A stretch of DNA of 64,000 bases, taken from assembly GCF_034087045.1 (NCBI RefSeq), contig NZ_CP139247.1, positions 6,102,001 to 6,166,000 on the forward strand, written 5' to 3'. The notes beneath the pieces are model-generated. The model ran no database searches and was not told the DNA's origin. It saw nothing but the letters and a program-made list of their open reading frames with translations. Of the stretch, positions 1 through 8,908 are shown in pieces. Made by a program: the position numbers and the translations under genes. The stretch is from Chitinophaga sancti. Lineage in GTDB: Bacteria > Bacteroidota > Bacteroidia > Chitinophagales > Chitinophagaceae. Each line of letters starts with the position of its first letter. Position 1 is the stretch's first letter.

Positions 1-752
1 GTCAAAGAAGTAATTGGTTCAGTTAGTGCCAGGAAATTGACTGATTCAACGGAGCCTACCGGTTCTCCTTCCATTTTTATTGCAGGAATCTGAATCTGCG
101 TTTGCAACCCTGCATACTTATACCTTATAATAATAACCGAAACAATCAACAAACAAGTATACACCAGCGCCCTGCAAAGGATCATATCACCCGGCTGCGC
201 CCTTTTAAATAAAAACACCAAGGCTACCAGATAGATAGCCCAAAAAAGGTACGCCACCCACTCTATCAACCTCCGCTCCTGCGGCCTGTTTTGCAGATGC
301 TTCCGCGCAATATTATAAGCCAGCAAAGTACAATACGCTGAAAACGTTACCGTCGTCCACGTGGTCGCATTATTATATATATTCAACGCAGCATACCCCG
401 CCTCCTGACTAAAAGACAATACACAAATCACCGTCAGGTACCCCACAGCCCCCAATATAAACGGCAAAAACACATACCACCTCGTAGCCGGAATAAACGC
501 CTCATTCTTCACCTTCATCGCATATAAATATAACAACGGCGCATAGCAAAACCCGATAAACGTATTCATCTGGTACCGCACATGCCCATCATTCACAAAG
601 TTGAAAATATAAAACTTCGTCGCCAGATGCGCCGCAATACAAAACAACAACAGTATCAATAGCCCATCCGCCTTACTCCTCAACTTATTCGTGAGCAGTA
701 ACAACGAGGCTGTAATTGCCTGAAAAGTGCCTATAGCGATAACGTAGATCAT
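1..752 (-). CDS. Partial seven-helix membrane protein, probable membrane-anchored regulator N-terminus
   Basis: An open frame starts with ATG at 752 (MIYVIAIGTF) and runs about 250 codons to the left edge without a stop, so its C-terminus is outside the window. The visible part has about seven hydrophobic segments, then a hydrophilic linker from about residue 215. In Bacteroidota this layout is typical of AraC-type regulators with an N-terminal membrane domain and a C-terminal helix-turn-helix. The DNA-binding part is not visible, so the regulator label is an inference. It is transcribed divergently from the TonB-dependent receptor at 1039 and could control it. Confidence 0.6.
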   Translation of the reverse strand, partial: MIYVIAIGTFQAITASLLLLTNKLRSKADGLLILLLFCIAAHLATKFYIFNFVNDGHVRYQMNTFIGFCYAPLLYLYAMKVKNEAFIPATRWYVFLPFILGAVGYLTVICVLSFSQEAGYAALNIYNNATTWTTVTFSAYCTLLAYNIARKHLQNRPQERRLIEWVAYLFWAIYLVALVFLFKRAQPGDMILCRALVYTCLLIVSVIIIRYKYAGLQTQIQIPAIKMEGEPVGSVESVNFLALTEPITSL

Positions 753-1038
753 GCCGGACAAATGTAAAAATCCAATGTTACCGTCATGTTAATTGCATGC
801 TTACATCCAGCGAAAACAAACTTTCACCTGCTATTAAAAATGCCTGCTCCGGCAGGGGGCTCACTTTGATCAGCTAACTGTTATACAACTGGTAACAATT
901 CCTTAACCCAACTTAACCATTTGAATTTCAATATTTGTACGTTCGTTTAGACTAAAAAACACGACCCGCAGTACTATTAGTTCGAGCCGGTCGAGGGAGA
1001 AATTTCCAGCATAGACCTTTGAGGAAAATTACCGATTT
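753..1038. promoter_or_regulatory. Divergent intergenic region
   Basis: This 286-base gap lies between two divergent genes and must hold both promoters. Around 938-950 there is an AT-rich ATATTTG-containing stretch that resembles a Bacteroidota -7 element only partially. A GAGGA at 1020-1024 lies about 15 bases before the receptor start and is a plausible ribosome binding site. I see no RNA gene or clear operator. Confidence 0.3.
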
Positions 1039-3894
1039 ATGCATTTCCTTTTCAAGCAGTGCAGGCTACTGATTTTTTCGGGTATGCTTCTCCCGGCAGC
1101 CCTTTCTCATGCACAAACACTCAAAGGCACCGTCACAGGAAAGGACGGCCAACTCCCCGGCGCCTCCATACAGGCACCCGGTACAAAGCAGGGAACTGCC
1201 TCCGACCTGAATGGCAACTTTACACTAAATACACATACCACCGGTAAGGTGAAAATTTTAATATCCTATATAGGGCATACTACCCGTGAAATTGAATTGG
1301 ATGTCAAATCCGGGATCACTGACCTTGGTAGTATCGCCCTGAACCCTGCAGGCGGTAATCTTGGGGAGGTACTGGTAAAGGGAACCATGGCACCTTCCCA
1401 AATGAAGGCCCTCAGCATCAAAAAGAACGCCCTCGCTATCATGGACGTGATTGCCGCTGATGCCATCGGCAAACTCCCTGATCGTAACGCTGCCGAAGCT
1501 GTACAACGCATACAGGGCGTGGCCGTATCCCGTTATCATGGCGAAGCAGATCAGGCCACCGTACGAGGTACGCCTTTCTCCTGGACCAGCACCTTATTAA
1601 ACGGGACCCGTTTACCAAGTTCCAGCGCTACCGGTACCCGCAATACCGTACTGGATGTGGTACCTTCTGAAATGATCCAGTATGTGCAGGTGGCCAAAGC
1701 CATCACCCCGGATATGGAAGGCGATGCCATCGGGGGCAGCATCAACTTCATTACCCGTACCGCTCCTGATAAACGGATCTTCAACATGAGCGCCGCCGGT
1801 GGTTACAATACTTTCTCTCAGAATGGTACCTACAATGGCTCTGCCGTGTATGGTGATCGTTTCTTCCATGGTAAACTCGGTGTAATTGTAGCCGGCGCTA
1901 TATGGGATAGACAATGGGGAACTGATTCCTACAATGTAACTTACAATACCAGCCTTGCAACTGCTTCACAGAAAAACGCTATCAGCACTGTTTTATTTAA
2001 GCGATACATGGGTCGCCGCCAGACCTACGGTGGAAATGTAGGACTGGAATATAAATTTAATTCGAACAACCGAATCTTCTTCCGCGGGTTATTAGACAAA
2101 TTCAATGATATCCGTCCTGTATATGAGTCTTATGTAGATTATAACAATAGCCGTTATCAATATAACTACCGTTATTCTTATTATCAGACAGCGCTGAATG
2201 GGGGCGAGTTTGGCGGTGAACACCAGTTATCTCCAAAGTTGAAACTGGATTGGAGCGTGAGCGACTATACCTGCAAATTCTTTTTGGAAACCCCTCCTAC
2301 CAATGCGACCAAAGGCCTGCCGATTGCTACTTTCCGCCAGAAGATCACAAGTGGATTTAATAACCTTTCTTCGGATGGTAAAAGATATTGGGGCTTTGAT
2401 TCTCCGGATGGTATTGGTGGTGACCCCATGCATTTTCAATCAGGCGTAACTGATGGCACAGAAGTAATGAATGCCAGCAAACTCACCCTGCAACAACTGG
2501 TGATTTCACAGCTGGATACGAAGGAAGTAGACAAGACGGCGCAGGCGAACTTCAAATACAATGTATCATCCAAAGTAAATTTAAAGTTTGGCGGTAAATT
2601 CCGTCACAAGACGCATGATACTAATTTTGGTTCGACAGCCGTGTACCTTCCGGGTGCGGCACTGGGCATTTCAGGATCTCCGGCCCTGCTCACATTGAGT
2701 GGGCTGGATAGAATATCTTTCCCGAAAGCTGGCGGCTTCTTTAACAAAATGAATGGCAACTATGACCAGTATATGGTGGATCCGATTACGAAAGAGCAGT
2801 TGTACCAGTTGCTGGATACATCCAGTCTGCGTAAGAACGGGTTTATCAATTATACTTCTGCCAGCAATGCCACCAATATCTTTAATGGTACGGAAGATGT
2901 AACCGCGGGTTATGTAATGGCAGAGATCTCTGCAACTGACAAACTGAAGATTGTAGCAGGTGTACGTAATGAATATACTGCCCTGGACCTGCATGGCTCA
3001 AAGGCTGAGAAAGATGCGACCACCGGCGCTACGACAATTTCTGCTACGAATGTAAGCAACCATTACAACGCTTTATTGCCCATGGTGCATTTAAAATATG
3101 CACTGAATGACCATGCAAATGTAAGAGCGGCATTTACAAGAACTTTTATCCGTGCGGATTTTACGGCGCTTACACCAGGTCAGTCTATCGATAACTCTGC
3201 CTCTCCGGTAACTATTACCGCAGGTAATCCTGCATTGAAACCAACTTTCTCCAACAACTATGACCTGATGGGTGAATACTATTTCAATAACATCGGTCTG
3301 ATATCAGGAGGGGTATTTTACAAGCAGATCTCTGATGTGATCTTTTCTGATAAAACCAGTACGGAGGATTATGTGATCACACAATCTAAAAATGCGGACA
3401 ATGCACGCCTGCTGGGTTTTGAAGCGGGTATCAACAAGCGTTTTGATTTCCTGCCAGGGTTCTTTAGCGGACTGGGTGTGGAAATAAATTATACTTACAT
3501 CGATTCTAAAGTAGACATTCCACGACTAACCACCACAGGCAAAGTCGTGGACAATTCTCCCCTGCCTAACCAGGCGAAAAACCTGTTCAATGCGATCCTC
3601 TTTTACGAGCGGAAAGGCGTGATGGTAAGACTGGCAGGCAATTACCGCGGTGCATCGGTAGAGACACTGGATCAGACCAATGGTAAGAATTTTTACATCT
3701 GGACAGATCAGAACTTTACGGTGGATGCTTCTGCTACTGTGACTTTGAGAAAAGGGCTGCGTGTATTTGTGGAATTAAATAATTTGACTGACTCTCCTAT
3801 CCGGCAATATATGGGCGATAAGCGCCGCATCTACTCTGACGAGTGGTATGGAATAAAAGGCCAGGCTGGTATTCGCTGGGATATAATCAAATAA
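1039..3894 (+). CDS. TonB-dependent outer-membrane receptor
   Basis: 951 residues. An N-terminal signal peptide (to about residue 26, ending SHAQ) is followed by a carboxypeptidase-regulatory-like beta-sandwich (about 28-105), the plug domain (about 125-240, with KLPDRNAAEAVQRIQGV and the GDAIGGSINF end-of-plug motif) and a 22-strand-type barrel to an aromatic/hydrophobic C-terminus. It should import a ligand across the outer membrane using TonB energy. The plug is of the Xanthomonas/Caulobacter receptor type rather than SusC, and no SusD follows. The secreted phosphatase starts 13 bases downstream, so the two are probably co-transcribed and the ligand may be released by that enzyme. The substrate cannot be told from sequence. 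An 8-base direct repeat (ATAATCAA) straddles the stop codon. Confidence 0.93.
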   Translation: MHFLFKQCRLLIFSGMLLPAALSHAQTLKGTVTGKDGQLPGASIQAPGTKQGTASDLNGNFTLNTHTTGKVKILISYIGHTTREIELDVKSGITDLGSIALNPAGGNLGEVLVKGTMAPSQMKALSIKKNALAIMDVIAADAIGKLPDRNAAEAVQRIQGVAVSRYHGEADQATVRGTPFSWTSTLLNGTRLPSSSATGTRNTVLDVVPSEMIQYVQVAKAITPDMEGDAIGGSINFITRTAPDKRIFNMSAAGGYNTFSQNGTYNGSAVYGDRFFHGKLGVIVAGAIWDRQWGTDSYNVTYNTSLATASQKNAISTVLFKRYMGRRQTYGGNVGLEYKFNSNNRIFFRGLLDKFNDIRPVYESYVDYNNSRYQYNYRYSYYQTALNGGEFGGEHQLSPKLKLDWSVSDYTCKFFLETPPTNATKGLPIATFRQKITSGFNNLSSDGKRYWGFDSPDGIGGDPMHFQSGVTDGTEVMNASKLTLQQLVISQLDTKEVDKTAQANFKYNVSSKVNLKFGGKFRHKTHDTNFGSTAVYLPGAALGISGSPALLTLSGLDRISFPKAGGFFNKMNGNYDQYMVDPITKEQLYQLLDTSSLRKNGFINYTSASNATNIFNGTEDVTAGYVMAEISATDKLKIVAGVRNEYTALDLHGSKAEKDATTGATTISATNVSNHYNALLPMVHLKYALNDHANVRAAFTRTFIRADFTALTPGQSIDNSASPVTITAGNPALKPTFSNNYDLMGEYYFNNIGLISGGVFYKQISDVIFSDKTSTEDYVITQSKNADNARLLGFEAGINKRFDFLPGFFSGLGVEINYTYIDSKVDIPRLTTTGKVVDNSPLPNQAKNLFNAILFYERKGVMVRLAGNYRGASVETLDQTNGKNFYIWTDQNFTVDASATVTLRKGLRVFVELNNLTDSPIRQYMGDKRRIYSDEWYGIKGQAGIRWDIIK

Positions 3895-3907
3895 TCAAAC
3901 TGACATC

Positions 3908-4717
3908 ATGAAGAAATTATTTTTGGCAGGCGCTATGCTGGTGCCTTACCTCGCTTTTGCCCAATTGGCTGATAGTTCTAAACGTGTGGTGCGCATGCAG
4001 GGAACTGTGAACTTCCGGGATGCCGGCGGGTACAAAACAAAATATGGCAAAACCGTTGCCTGGGGCAAAGTATACCGCTCTGCAGATGTAAGCAGGTTAA
4101 CAGAACAGGATTTAAAAGTTTTATCCGGAAGACACATCCATACAGTCGTAGATTTTCGTGGTGTAAAGGAATCTGCTGCAGCACCGGATCATTTACTTCC
4201 TGATACAAAATATACCCTCAGCCCCGCCGGCAGCGACAGTTTGCCCGATGCCAAAGGCATGATCGAAGCGATCAAAAAAGGTGATTTCATGCTGAAGTTC
4301 TATAGTAATGTCACCCCACTGGGGGAACGTTACAAACCATTGTTCCAGCAGTTGCTCACCCTGCCCGATGGCGAAGCCATGCTGTACCATTGTACCGGCG
4401 GCAGGGATAGAACCGGGATGGCCACCGCTCTCTTTTTATATATACTGGGCGTAGATCAGGCTACCATAGAAGCAGATTATACTGCGAGCAATGTATACCT
4501 GGAACCCATGATGGGGAAAATGTTCCAAGGACTCACCATGGGAACGGGATTGAATGAGGCGCAGGTACGAAATGCGATGGAACTGAAACCTGAATATATC
4601 AGGGCGATGTTTGGGGCTATTAACGAGAAATATGGTAGTGTAGAGGGATTTTTTAAACAGGAAATGGGAATTGGCGAGAAGGAGTTGAAACAGCTGAGAA
4701 AGAAATATACAATTTAA
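3908..4717 (+). CDS. Secreted tyrosine-protein phosphatase family protein
   Basis: 269 residues with a signal peptide (to about residue 19, ALA-like end at AFAQ). The fold markers are VNFRDAGGY (about 34-42) and the P-loop HCTGGRDRTG, which fits the C-x5-R catalytic motif of cysteine phosphatases, here of the Y_phosphatase3/LipA-like type. Cys is the nucleophile and Arg binds phosphate. It should act in the periplasm or outside the cell on phosphoesters; protein, lipid or sugar phosphates are all possible. It follows the TonB-dependent receptor closely, suggesting a scavenging pair. The stop codon lies in the first unit of a 17-base degenerate repeat. Confidence 0.85.
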   Translation: MKKLFLAGAMLVPYLAFAQLADSSKRVVRMQGTVNFRDAGGYKTKYGKTVAWGKVYRSADVSRLTEQDLKVLSGRHIHTVVDFRGVKESAAAPDHLLPDTKYTLSPAGSDSLPDAKGMIEAIKKGDFMLKFYSNVTPLGERYKPLFQQLLTLPDGEAMLYHCTGGRDRTGMATALFLYILGVDQATIEADYTASNVYLEPMMGKMFQGLTMGTGLNEAQVRNAMELKPEYIRAMFGAINEKYGSVEGFFKQEMGIGEKELKQLRKKYTI

Positions 4718-4833
4718 AAACAGGCGGAAAATTAACCCCGCGGGGAAATTTAAACTCCCGGGTATATTAAACACCCGGGGAAATCAGAAACCCGCAAAAA
4801 TTTAAGCACCCGCTAAGGAAAATTTAAATACCC
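4711..4833. repeat. Seven degenerate 17-base tandem repeats spanning a stop codon
   Basis: Units of the form AAATTTAAACnCCCGGGG follow each other at about 4711, 4729, 4746, 4763, 4781, 4797 and 4819. Each alternates an AT block with a C/G block, several of which are short palindromes (CCCCGCGGGG at 4736-4745, CCCGGG at 4757-4762 and 4774-4779). The first, most diverged unit contains the TAA stop of the phosphatase gene (4715-4717). The array ends directly before a terminator hairpin. Confidence 0.7.
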
Positions 4834-4835
4834 TT

Positions 4836-4872
4836 AAAAAAAGCATTTGCCTTCGGGTGAATGCTTTTTTTT
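4836..4872 (+). terminator. Rho-independent terminator
   Basis: A stem of AAAAAAGCATT paired with AATGCTTTTTT, with inner CC/GG pairing and a TTCG loop, ends in a run of eight T. It closes the receptor-phosphatase transcription unit. The poly-A start means it could also work weakly in the reverse direction. Confidence 0.8.
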
Positions 4873-5043
4873 CTCGTGAGGAGATGGCCTGAAGCAGGCT
4901 AAAAGAGATTAATTTTATTCATTATATAAATTATTTATTTTACTAATAAAAACCAATCCTGTAATTATTCGCCCATTTAAAAACATCATCTTAGTATATT
5001 TATCGCATATTATTGATATTGCAGTGTAATAAATAAGTTCCGC

Positions 5044-7506
5044 ATGGCCTCTTTAACGAATAGAAAGTACACCCGGTTAAAATGGATCATCCCAGCCTGT
5101 GTGATTGGAATTTGCTCGATTTTCGCCAGTCTGCCGATAGATGGGCTGCCTGAAAAGGTAATGAAAGCGCTGGAAGAATTTGCCAAACGTAATCCACAGG
5201 AGAAAGTCTATCTGCATGTAGATAGAGATTATTATGCTACAGGAGAAACCATTTGGTTCAAAGCATATGTGATGTTGCAGAACCAGCCTTCCCTGACCGC
5301 TACCAACCTGTACGTGGAATTACTGGATAAGAAAGGAAGTATCGCAATGAAAAAACTGCTGCCTGTGGGTGGCGCTGGTGCATCCGGCAATTTTGTGCTT
5401 CCGGACACTCTTCCTGCAGGTAACTACCAGCTCCGTGCCTACACCGCCTGGATGCTCAACTATGACACAGATTACCTGTTTTATAAAAATATTGCCATCT
5501 ACGATAGCCGCAAGCGTAATGCTTTGCAAAAACTGGATAGTACTACTATCGTAAGCAACGACTTCTCCGTTCAGTTCTTCCCCGAAGGTGGTAGCCTCAT
5601 GAACGGTGTAAGCAGCACCGTAGCTTTCAAAGCCCTCAAGGCGGATGGTTATCCTGCAGAGGTAGATGGTAAGATCGTGGATAGTAAAGGTAAAGTAGTG
5701 GCCCAGATCAAATCCGAACACGATGGAATGGGTAGTTTTGAACTGGAACCCGCCAAGGGCCTAACCTACAAAGCACAGATGCAGAGTGCAGACGGCAGCA
5801 GCAAGGAATTTACCCTGCCTGCAGCCAGTGGCAAAGGCGCCATGCTGAAAGTGTTCAACAGGGGGGCGCGCATTTTTTACCAGACTACCCTTGCCAATAC
5901 ACTGGATACTGCCTACGATGACCTCATGGTCTTTGCACAAATGCAGCACCAGATGGTATACCGCGCCATGCTGAAAGTATCTGAAGGCCGTATCAGCGGT
6001 TTTATCCCTACCAATCAGCTGCCTAGTGGCATCCTGCAGATCACTCTCTTCAACAGTCAGGGAGTACCATTGTCTGAAAGACTGGTATTTGTTCGCAGGA
6101 ACGATCAGCTGGACCTGAGCCTGCAAAATGCTAACATCGGTAAGGAAGAAAGAGAAAAGAGCACCATCGAACTGCTGGTACCTGAGAGAATGGCCACCAG
6201 CCTCTCCGTTTCTATCACAGATGCCGATAAGGTTCACCCGGCAATTGACGAGAACAACATCGTCTCCAACATTTTGCTTACATCTGACCTGAAAGGACAT
6301 ATTTATAATCCTTCCTGGTATTTCAAAGATACTTCCGCCACTACCCTGCATGCACTGGACCTGGTGATGCTGACCAATGGATGGAGAAGGTTCGTATGGA
6401 ACAAGATCCTGAACGATACCATGCCGAATATCCGCTATCCTTATGAGCAGGGTATCCGTCTGAAAGGTAGTGCGTATGCCAATAATGGTAGCATTGTAAT
6501 GGCGAATGGAAAGGTAGATTTCATTATCAAGAACCCGCTGGATAGCACCACCTCTTTTGCATCTGCACCAACAGATAATAAAGGAGACTTTGTGCTGGAT
6601 GGTTTACAGTTCATGGATACAGTGAACATCTTCTACCAGGGTAATGATAAAATGAAACGATATAGCAATGTGATTGTGAAATTCAATAACCACTTCTTTG
6701 ACAACAGTGTGCCGGTGAAGACCCCGTATGCTGCGAAGAACCCGGTGGTAATGGATGCCAGTATGCTGAGCGCTTACCTGAATTCGGCGTATGAGAATGG
6801 TCGTATCGCCAAGTCAATCGCCAGCCGTTCTATATTGCTGAAAGAATTTAATGTAACAGAGCGTAAGGTAACACAGGCACAGACCACAGAGAGTCGCTAT
6901 GTATCAGGTATGTTCACGTCTGACAATGGATATAGCTTTGACCTGACAAAAGAAACACCGACTGCACTGAACGTATTCCAATATTTACAGTCAAGAGTAG
7001 CGGGATTACAGATCACAGGGGATTATAACAATCCGAGTATGACGTGGAGAGGTGGTACGCCTACCCTTTACCTGAATGAAATGCCGACAGATAAGAGTAT
7101 GCTGGCGACGATCAATATCAATGATATTGCACTGGTAAAAGTATTCAGACCTCCGTTTATGGGCGGTGTCGGTGGCGGCTCCAATGGTGCGATTGCGATT
7201 TACACCAAAAAAGGTGGTGATAATCAGGGTGCAGATGGTGTGAAAGGATTTGAACTGTACAGGAAAGCAGGTTATAGCATTGTGAAAGAGTTCTATGCTC
7301 CTGATTACAGCCAGCGTAAAGAGATTTACAGTCTGCCTGATAAGCGACTCACGCTGTACTGGAATCCGAATGTAATAGTAGACTCTATTACGCATACAGC
7401 GACATTGACGTTCTACAATAACGATATTCCTTCTTCGCATTTTAGAGTGGTGGTAGAAGGGATTGGAGAAGATGGAAGAGTAGGAAGAGTGGAGCAGACT
7501 TACTAA
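5044..7506 (+). CDS. MG2-domain / TonB-plug-domain surface protein
   Basis: 820 residues. A basic N-terminus and one hydrophobic segment (about 14-31) suggest an uncleaved anchor or signal peptide. Residues about 50-150 (EKVYLHVDRDYYATGETIWFK) match the MG2 macroglobulin-like domain found in many large Bacteroidota envelope proteins. The C-terminal third (about 640-730) resembles a TonB-receptor plug: LQSRVAGLQITGD, then GGVGGGSNGAIAIYTKKG. There is no barrel, so it is not a transporter itself. Members of this group are often annotated as plug-domain proteins of unknown function. It stands alone between two terminators. Confidence 0.75.
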   Translation: MASLTNRKYTRLKWIIPACVIGICSIFASLPIDGLPEKVMKALEEFAKRNPQEKVYLHVDRDYYATGETIWFKAYVMLQNQPSLTATNLYVELLDKKGSIAMKKLLPVGGAGASGNFVLPDTLPAGNYQLRAYTAWMLNYDTDYLFYKNIAIYDSRKRNALQKLDSTTIVSNDFSVQFFPEGGSLMNGVSSTVAFKALKADGYPAEVDGKIVDSKGKVVAQIKSEHDGMGSFELEPAKGLTYKAQMQSADGSSKEFTLPAASGKGAMLKVFNRGARIFYQTTLANTLDTAYDDLMVFAQMQHQMVYRAMLKVSEGRISGFIPTNQLPSGILQITLFNSQGVPLSERLVFVRRNDQLDLSLQNANIGKEEREKSTIELLVPERMATSLSVSITDADKVHPAIDENNIVSNILLTSDLKGHIYNPSWYFKDTSATTLHALDLVMLTNGWRRFVWNKILNDTMPNIRYPYEQGIRLKGSAYANNGSIVMANGKVDFIIKNPLDSTTSFASAPTDNKGDFVLDGLQFMDTVNIFYQGNDKMKRYSNVIVKFNNHFFDNSVPVKTPYAAKNPVVMDASMLSAYLNSAYENGRIAKSIASRSILLKEFNVTERKVTQAQTTESRYVSGMFTSDNGYSFDLTKETPTALNVFQYLQSRVAGLQITGDYNNPSMTWRGGTPTLYLNEMPTDKSMLATININDIALVKVFRPPFMGGVGGGSNGAIAIYTKKGGDNQGADGVKGFELYRKAGYSIVKEFYAPDYSQRKEIYSLPDKRLTLYWNPNVIVDSITHTATLTFYNNDIPSSHFRVVVEGIGEDGRVGRVEQTY

Positions 7507-7529
7507 GGTTTGATATCTTTTTAAATAGT

Positions 7530-7565
7530 AAAAACCCTTTGCATTTCGCAGAGGGTTTTTCTTTT
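7530..7565 (+). terminator. Rho-independent terminator
   Basis: AAAAACCCT and TGC pair with GCA and AGGGTTTTT around an ATTTC loop, followed by T-rich sequence. It ends the preceding 820-residue gene. Confidence 0.85.
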
Positions 7566-7575
7566 AAATTAGGAT

Positions 7576-7931
7576 ATGAAATACAATTTACTTGGCAATA
7601 CCGGCCTTAAGGTATCAGAGCTTTGTTTAGGTACGATGACCTTTGGCGGCAAGGACAAAGGCATATGGACTGCTATCGGGCAATTGGAGTGCATGAAATA
7701 GCGGATAATAAGCAGGTTTCGGTGGCGAGGTTGGCATTGGCGTGGTTGCTGCATCAGAAGGTAGTGACGACGGTGATTATCGGGGCGAAGCGTCCGGATC
7801 AGTTGGCCGATAATATAGCGGCGGTGGATGTGGTGCTAAGTGAGGAGGAGTTGACGCAATTGGATGAGGTGAGTAAGTTGGCGGCGGAGTATCCGGGGTG
7901 GATGTTGGAGCGGCAGGGAGCTAATAGATAA
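7576..7931 (+). pseudogene. Aldo/keto reductase remnant with internal deletion and frameshift
   Basis: A start at 7576 reads [20 protein letters not shown], continues MTFGGKDKG and stops at TAG 7699-7701 after 41 codons. This is the standard N-terminus of aldo/keto reductases. From about 7690 a different frame reads [20 protein letters not shown] and continues to 7931 as the normal C-terminal part of the same family, including VVTTVIIGAKRPDQL. A full enzyme has about 320-330 residues; here about 38 N-terminal and about 80 C-terminal residues remain, so roughly 200 codons including the catalytic core are missing and the frame shifts at the junction. The product cannot be an active reductase. 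Confidence 0.85.
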
Positions 7932-7967
7932 AGGACCGAATAGAAAAGTGAGCGAGTAGATAATAGG

Positions 7968-8000
7968 GAATGATCGGATGAATCCGCAATACGATCATTC
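7968..8000. repeat. Inverted repeat (hairpin 1)
   Basis: GAATGATCG at 7968-7976 is complementary to CGATCATTC at 7992-8000. The loop holds a smaller overlapping palindrome (CGGAT-GA-ATCCG, 7975-7986), so two exclusive folds are possible. It lies between the reductase remnant and the copper-binding protein. Confidence 0.55.
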
Positions 8001-8008
8001 TTTTCCAG

Positions 8009-8047
8009 CCCGGAACAAATGTCAACGAAGCCGACATTTGTTCCGGG
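8009..8047. repeat. Perfect 15-base-pair hairpin upstream of the copper-binding protein
   Basis: CCCGGAACAAATGTC (8009-8023) pairs perfectly with GACATTTGTTCCGGG (8033-8047) over a 9-base loop. No T-run follows, so a standard terminator is unlikely. It ends 38 bases before the ATG of the Cys-rich protein and could be a regulator-binding dyad or a leader structure. Confidence 0.65.
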
Positions 8048-8085
8048 CATTGTTATTGTGCTCCTTTATTAAAAATATTACCACC

Positions 8086-8448
8086 ATGATGAATGAACAA
8101 CAATACCAGGAATGCATCAATGCATGTATGGAATGTGCCAACACATGTGATTATTGCGCTTCATCCTGTTTGAATGAGGCGAATGTAACAGATTTGCGCC
8201 GCTGTATCCGCTTAGATTTAGAGTGCGCAGCTATATGCCGTATGGCGGCAGAGGTGATGAGTTTGAATGGACAGTTTAGCGAGCAGGTTTGCAATTTATG
8301 TGCAGAGGTATGTCATGCTTGTGCGGAAGAGTGCCAGCGACATGCGGATATGGGCATGCAGCATTGCAGGGAGTGTGCGGAAGCATGTAGGAAGTGTGCT
8401 GCAGCGTGTGAAGAGATGGCCCATCATGCAGTTAGACAGGTAAGATAG
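8086..8448 (+). CDS. Four-helix-bundle copper-binding protein (Csp/DUF326 type)
   Basis: 120 residues from the ATG at 8086 (MMNEQQYQECINACMECA); an upstream in-frame start at 7978 would place the hairpins inside the gene and is less likely. There are 19 cysteines in CxxxC-type spacing along predicted helices, as in Csp copper-storage proteins that fill the core of a four-helix bundle with Cu(I). No signal peptide is seen, so it is probably cytosolic like Csp3. It should buffer or store copper. It converges on the phosphopantetheinyl transferase gene, with only one base between the two 3' ends. Confidence 0.85.
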   Translation: MMNEQQYQECINACMECANTCDYCASSCLNEANVTDLRRCIRLDLECAAICRMAAEVMSLNGQFSEQVCNLCAEVCHACAEECQRHADMGMQHCRECAEACRKCAAACEEMAHHAVRQVR

Positions 8449-8449
8449 C

Positions 8450-8908
8450 TTACATGTTTTTTTGTTTTACCATCGCCCAATATCGCCCATGATGGCTGAT
8501 TGACACAGGTTGATGATCTATCATGGGCATACCATTCTCATCTTTATAGTATTTAATTGTCCGATCTTTACACACCTCTAATTGTGGAAATAATTCAGGA
8601 TTTGTGACAGCAATGGTGTGGATGAATTCGTCAGTAATTTCACTTTTTATAAAAAACTTTTCCCCTTCATACTTAAATATATTTTCGGAGAAAAAGGTAA
8701 TAGACAATGGCGCGTAGCGGCGTTGTAAAGTAACCCTGTTTATAATTTTGTACACCGCTTCTTTGGCACTCCATAACCACCAGACTGTTTTGTCATCCCT
8801 GATTAAAGATTGCTCTTCGGGGGTAAAAATTTTGGAGAGGTAATTGGGTCTTCGCCAATTACTCTCCACAGCGGCAGTGCGCAGGTCTATGATATCGTTA
8901 CCGATCAT
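8450..8908 (-). CDS. 4'-phosphopantetheinyl transferase superfamily protein
   Basis: 152 residues. The N-terminal MIGNDIIDL (Asp5, Asp8) and WSAKEAVYK (about 46-54, Glu50 and Lys54) are the Mg/CoA-binding motifs of the AcpS/Sfp superfamily. It should transfer phosphopantetheine from CoA to the serine of an acyl carrier protein, almost certainly the ACP encoded just upstream, with which it overlaps by four bases. It is the last gene of the eight-gene polyketide/fatty-acid operon. The short length is closer to AcpS-type than to Sfp-type enzymes. Confidence 0.85.
   Translation of the reverse strand: MIGNDIIDLRTAAVESNWRRPNYLSKIFTPEEQSLIRDDKTVWWLWSAKEAVYKIINRVTLQRRYAPLSITFFSENIFKYEGEKFFIKSEITDEFIHTIAVTNPELFPQLEVCKDRTIKYYKDENGMPMIDHQPVSISHHGRYWAMVKQKNM

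Noticed and set aside
901..960. Clear Bacteroidota promoter before the TonB receptor
   Set aside because: ATATTTG lacks the TA of TAnnTTTG and no TTTG lies at the proper distance.
5044..7506. TonB-dependent receptor
   Set aside because: Only a plug-like C-terminal domain is present and no barrel follows.
7576..7931. Sequencing error in an intact aldo/keto reductase gene
   Set aside because: A single base error cannot explain the loss of about 200 codons between the conserved ends.
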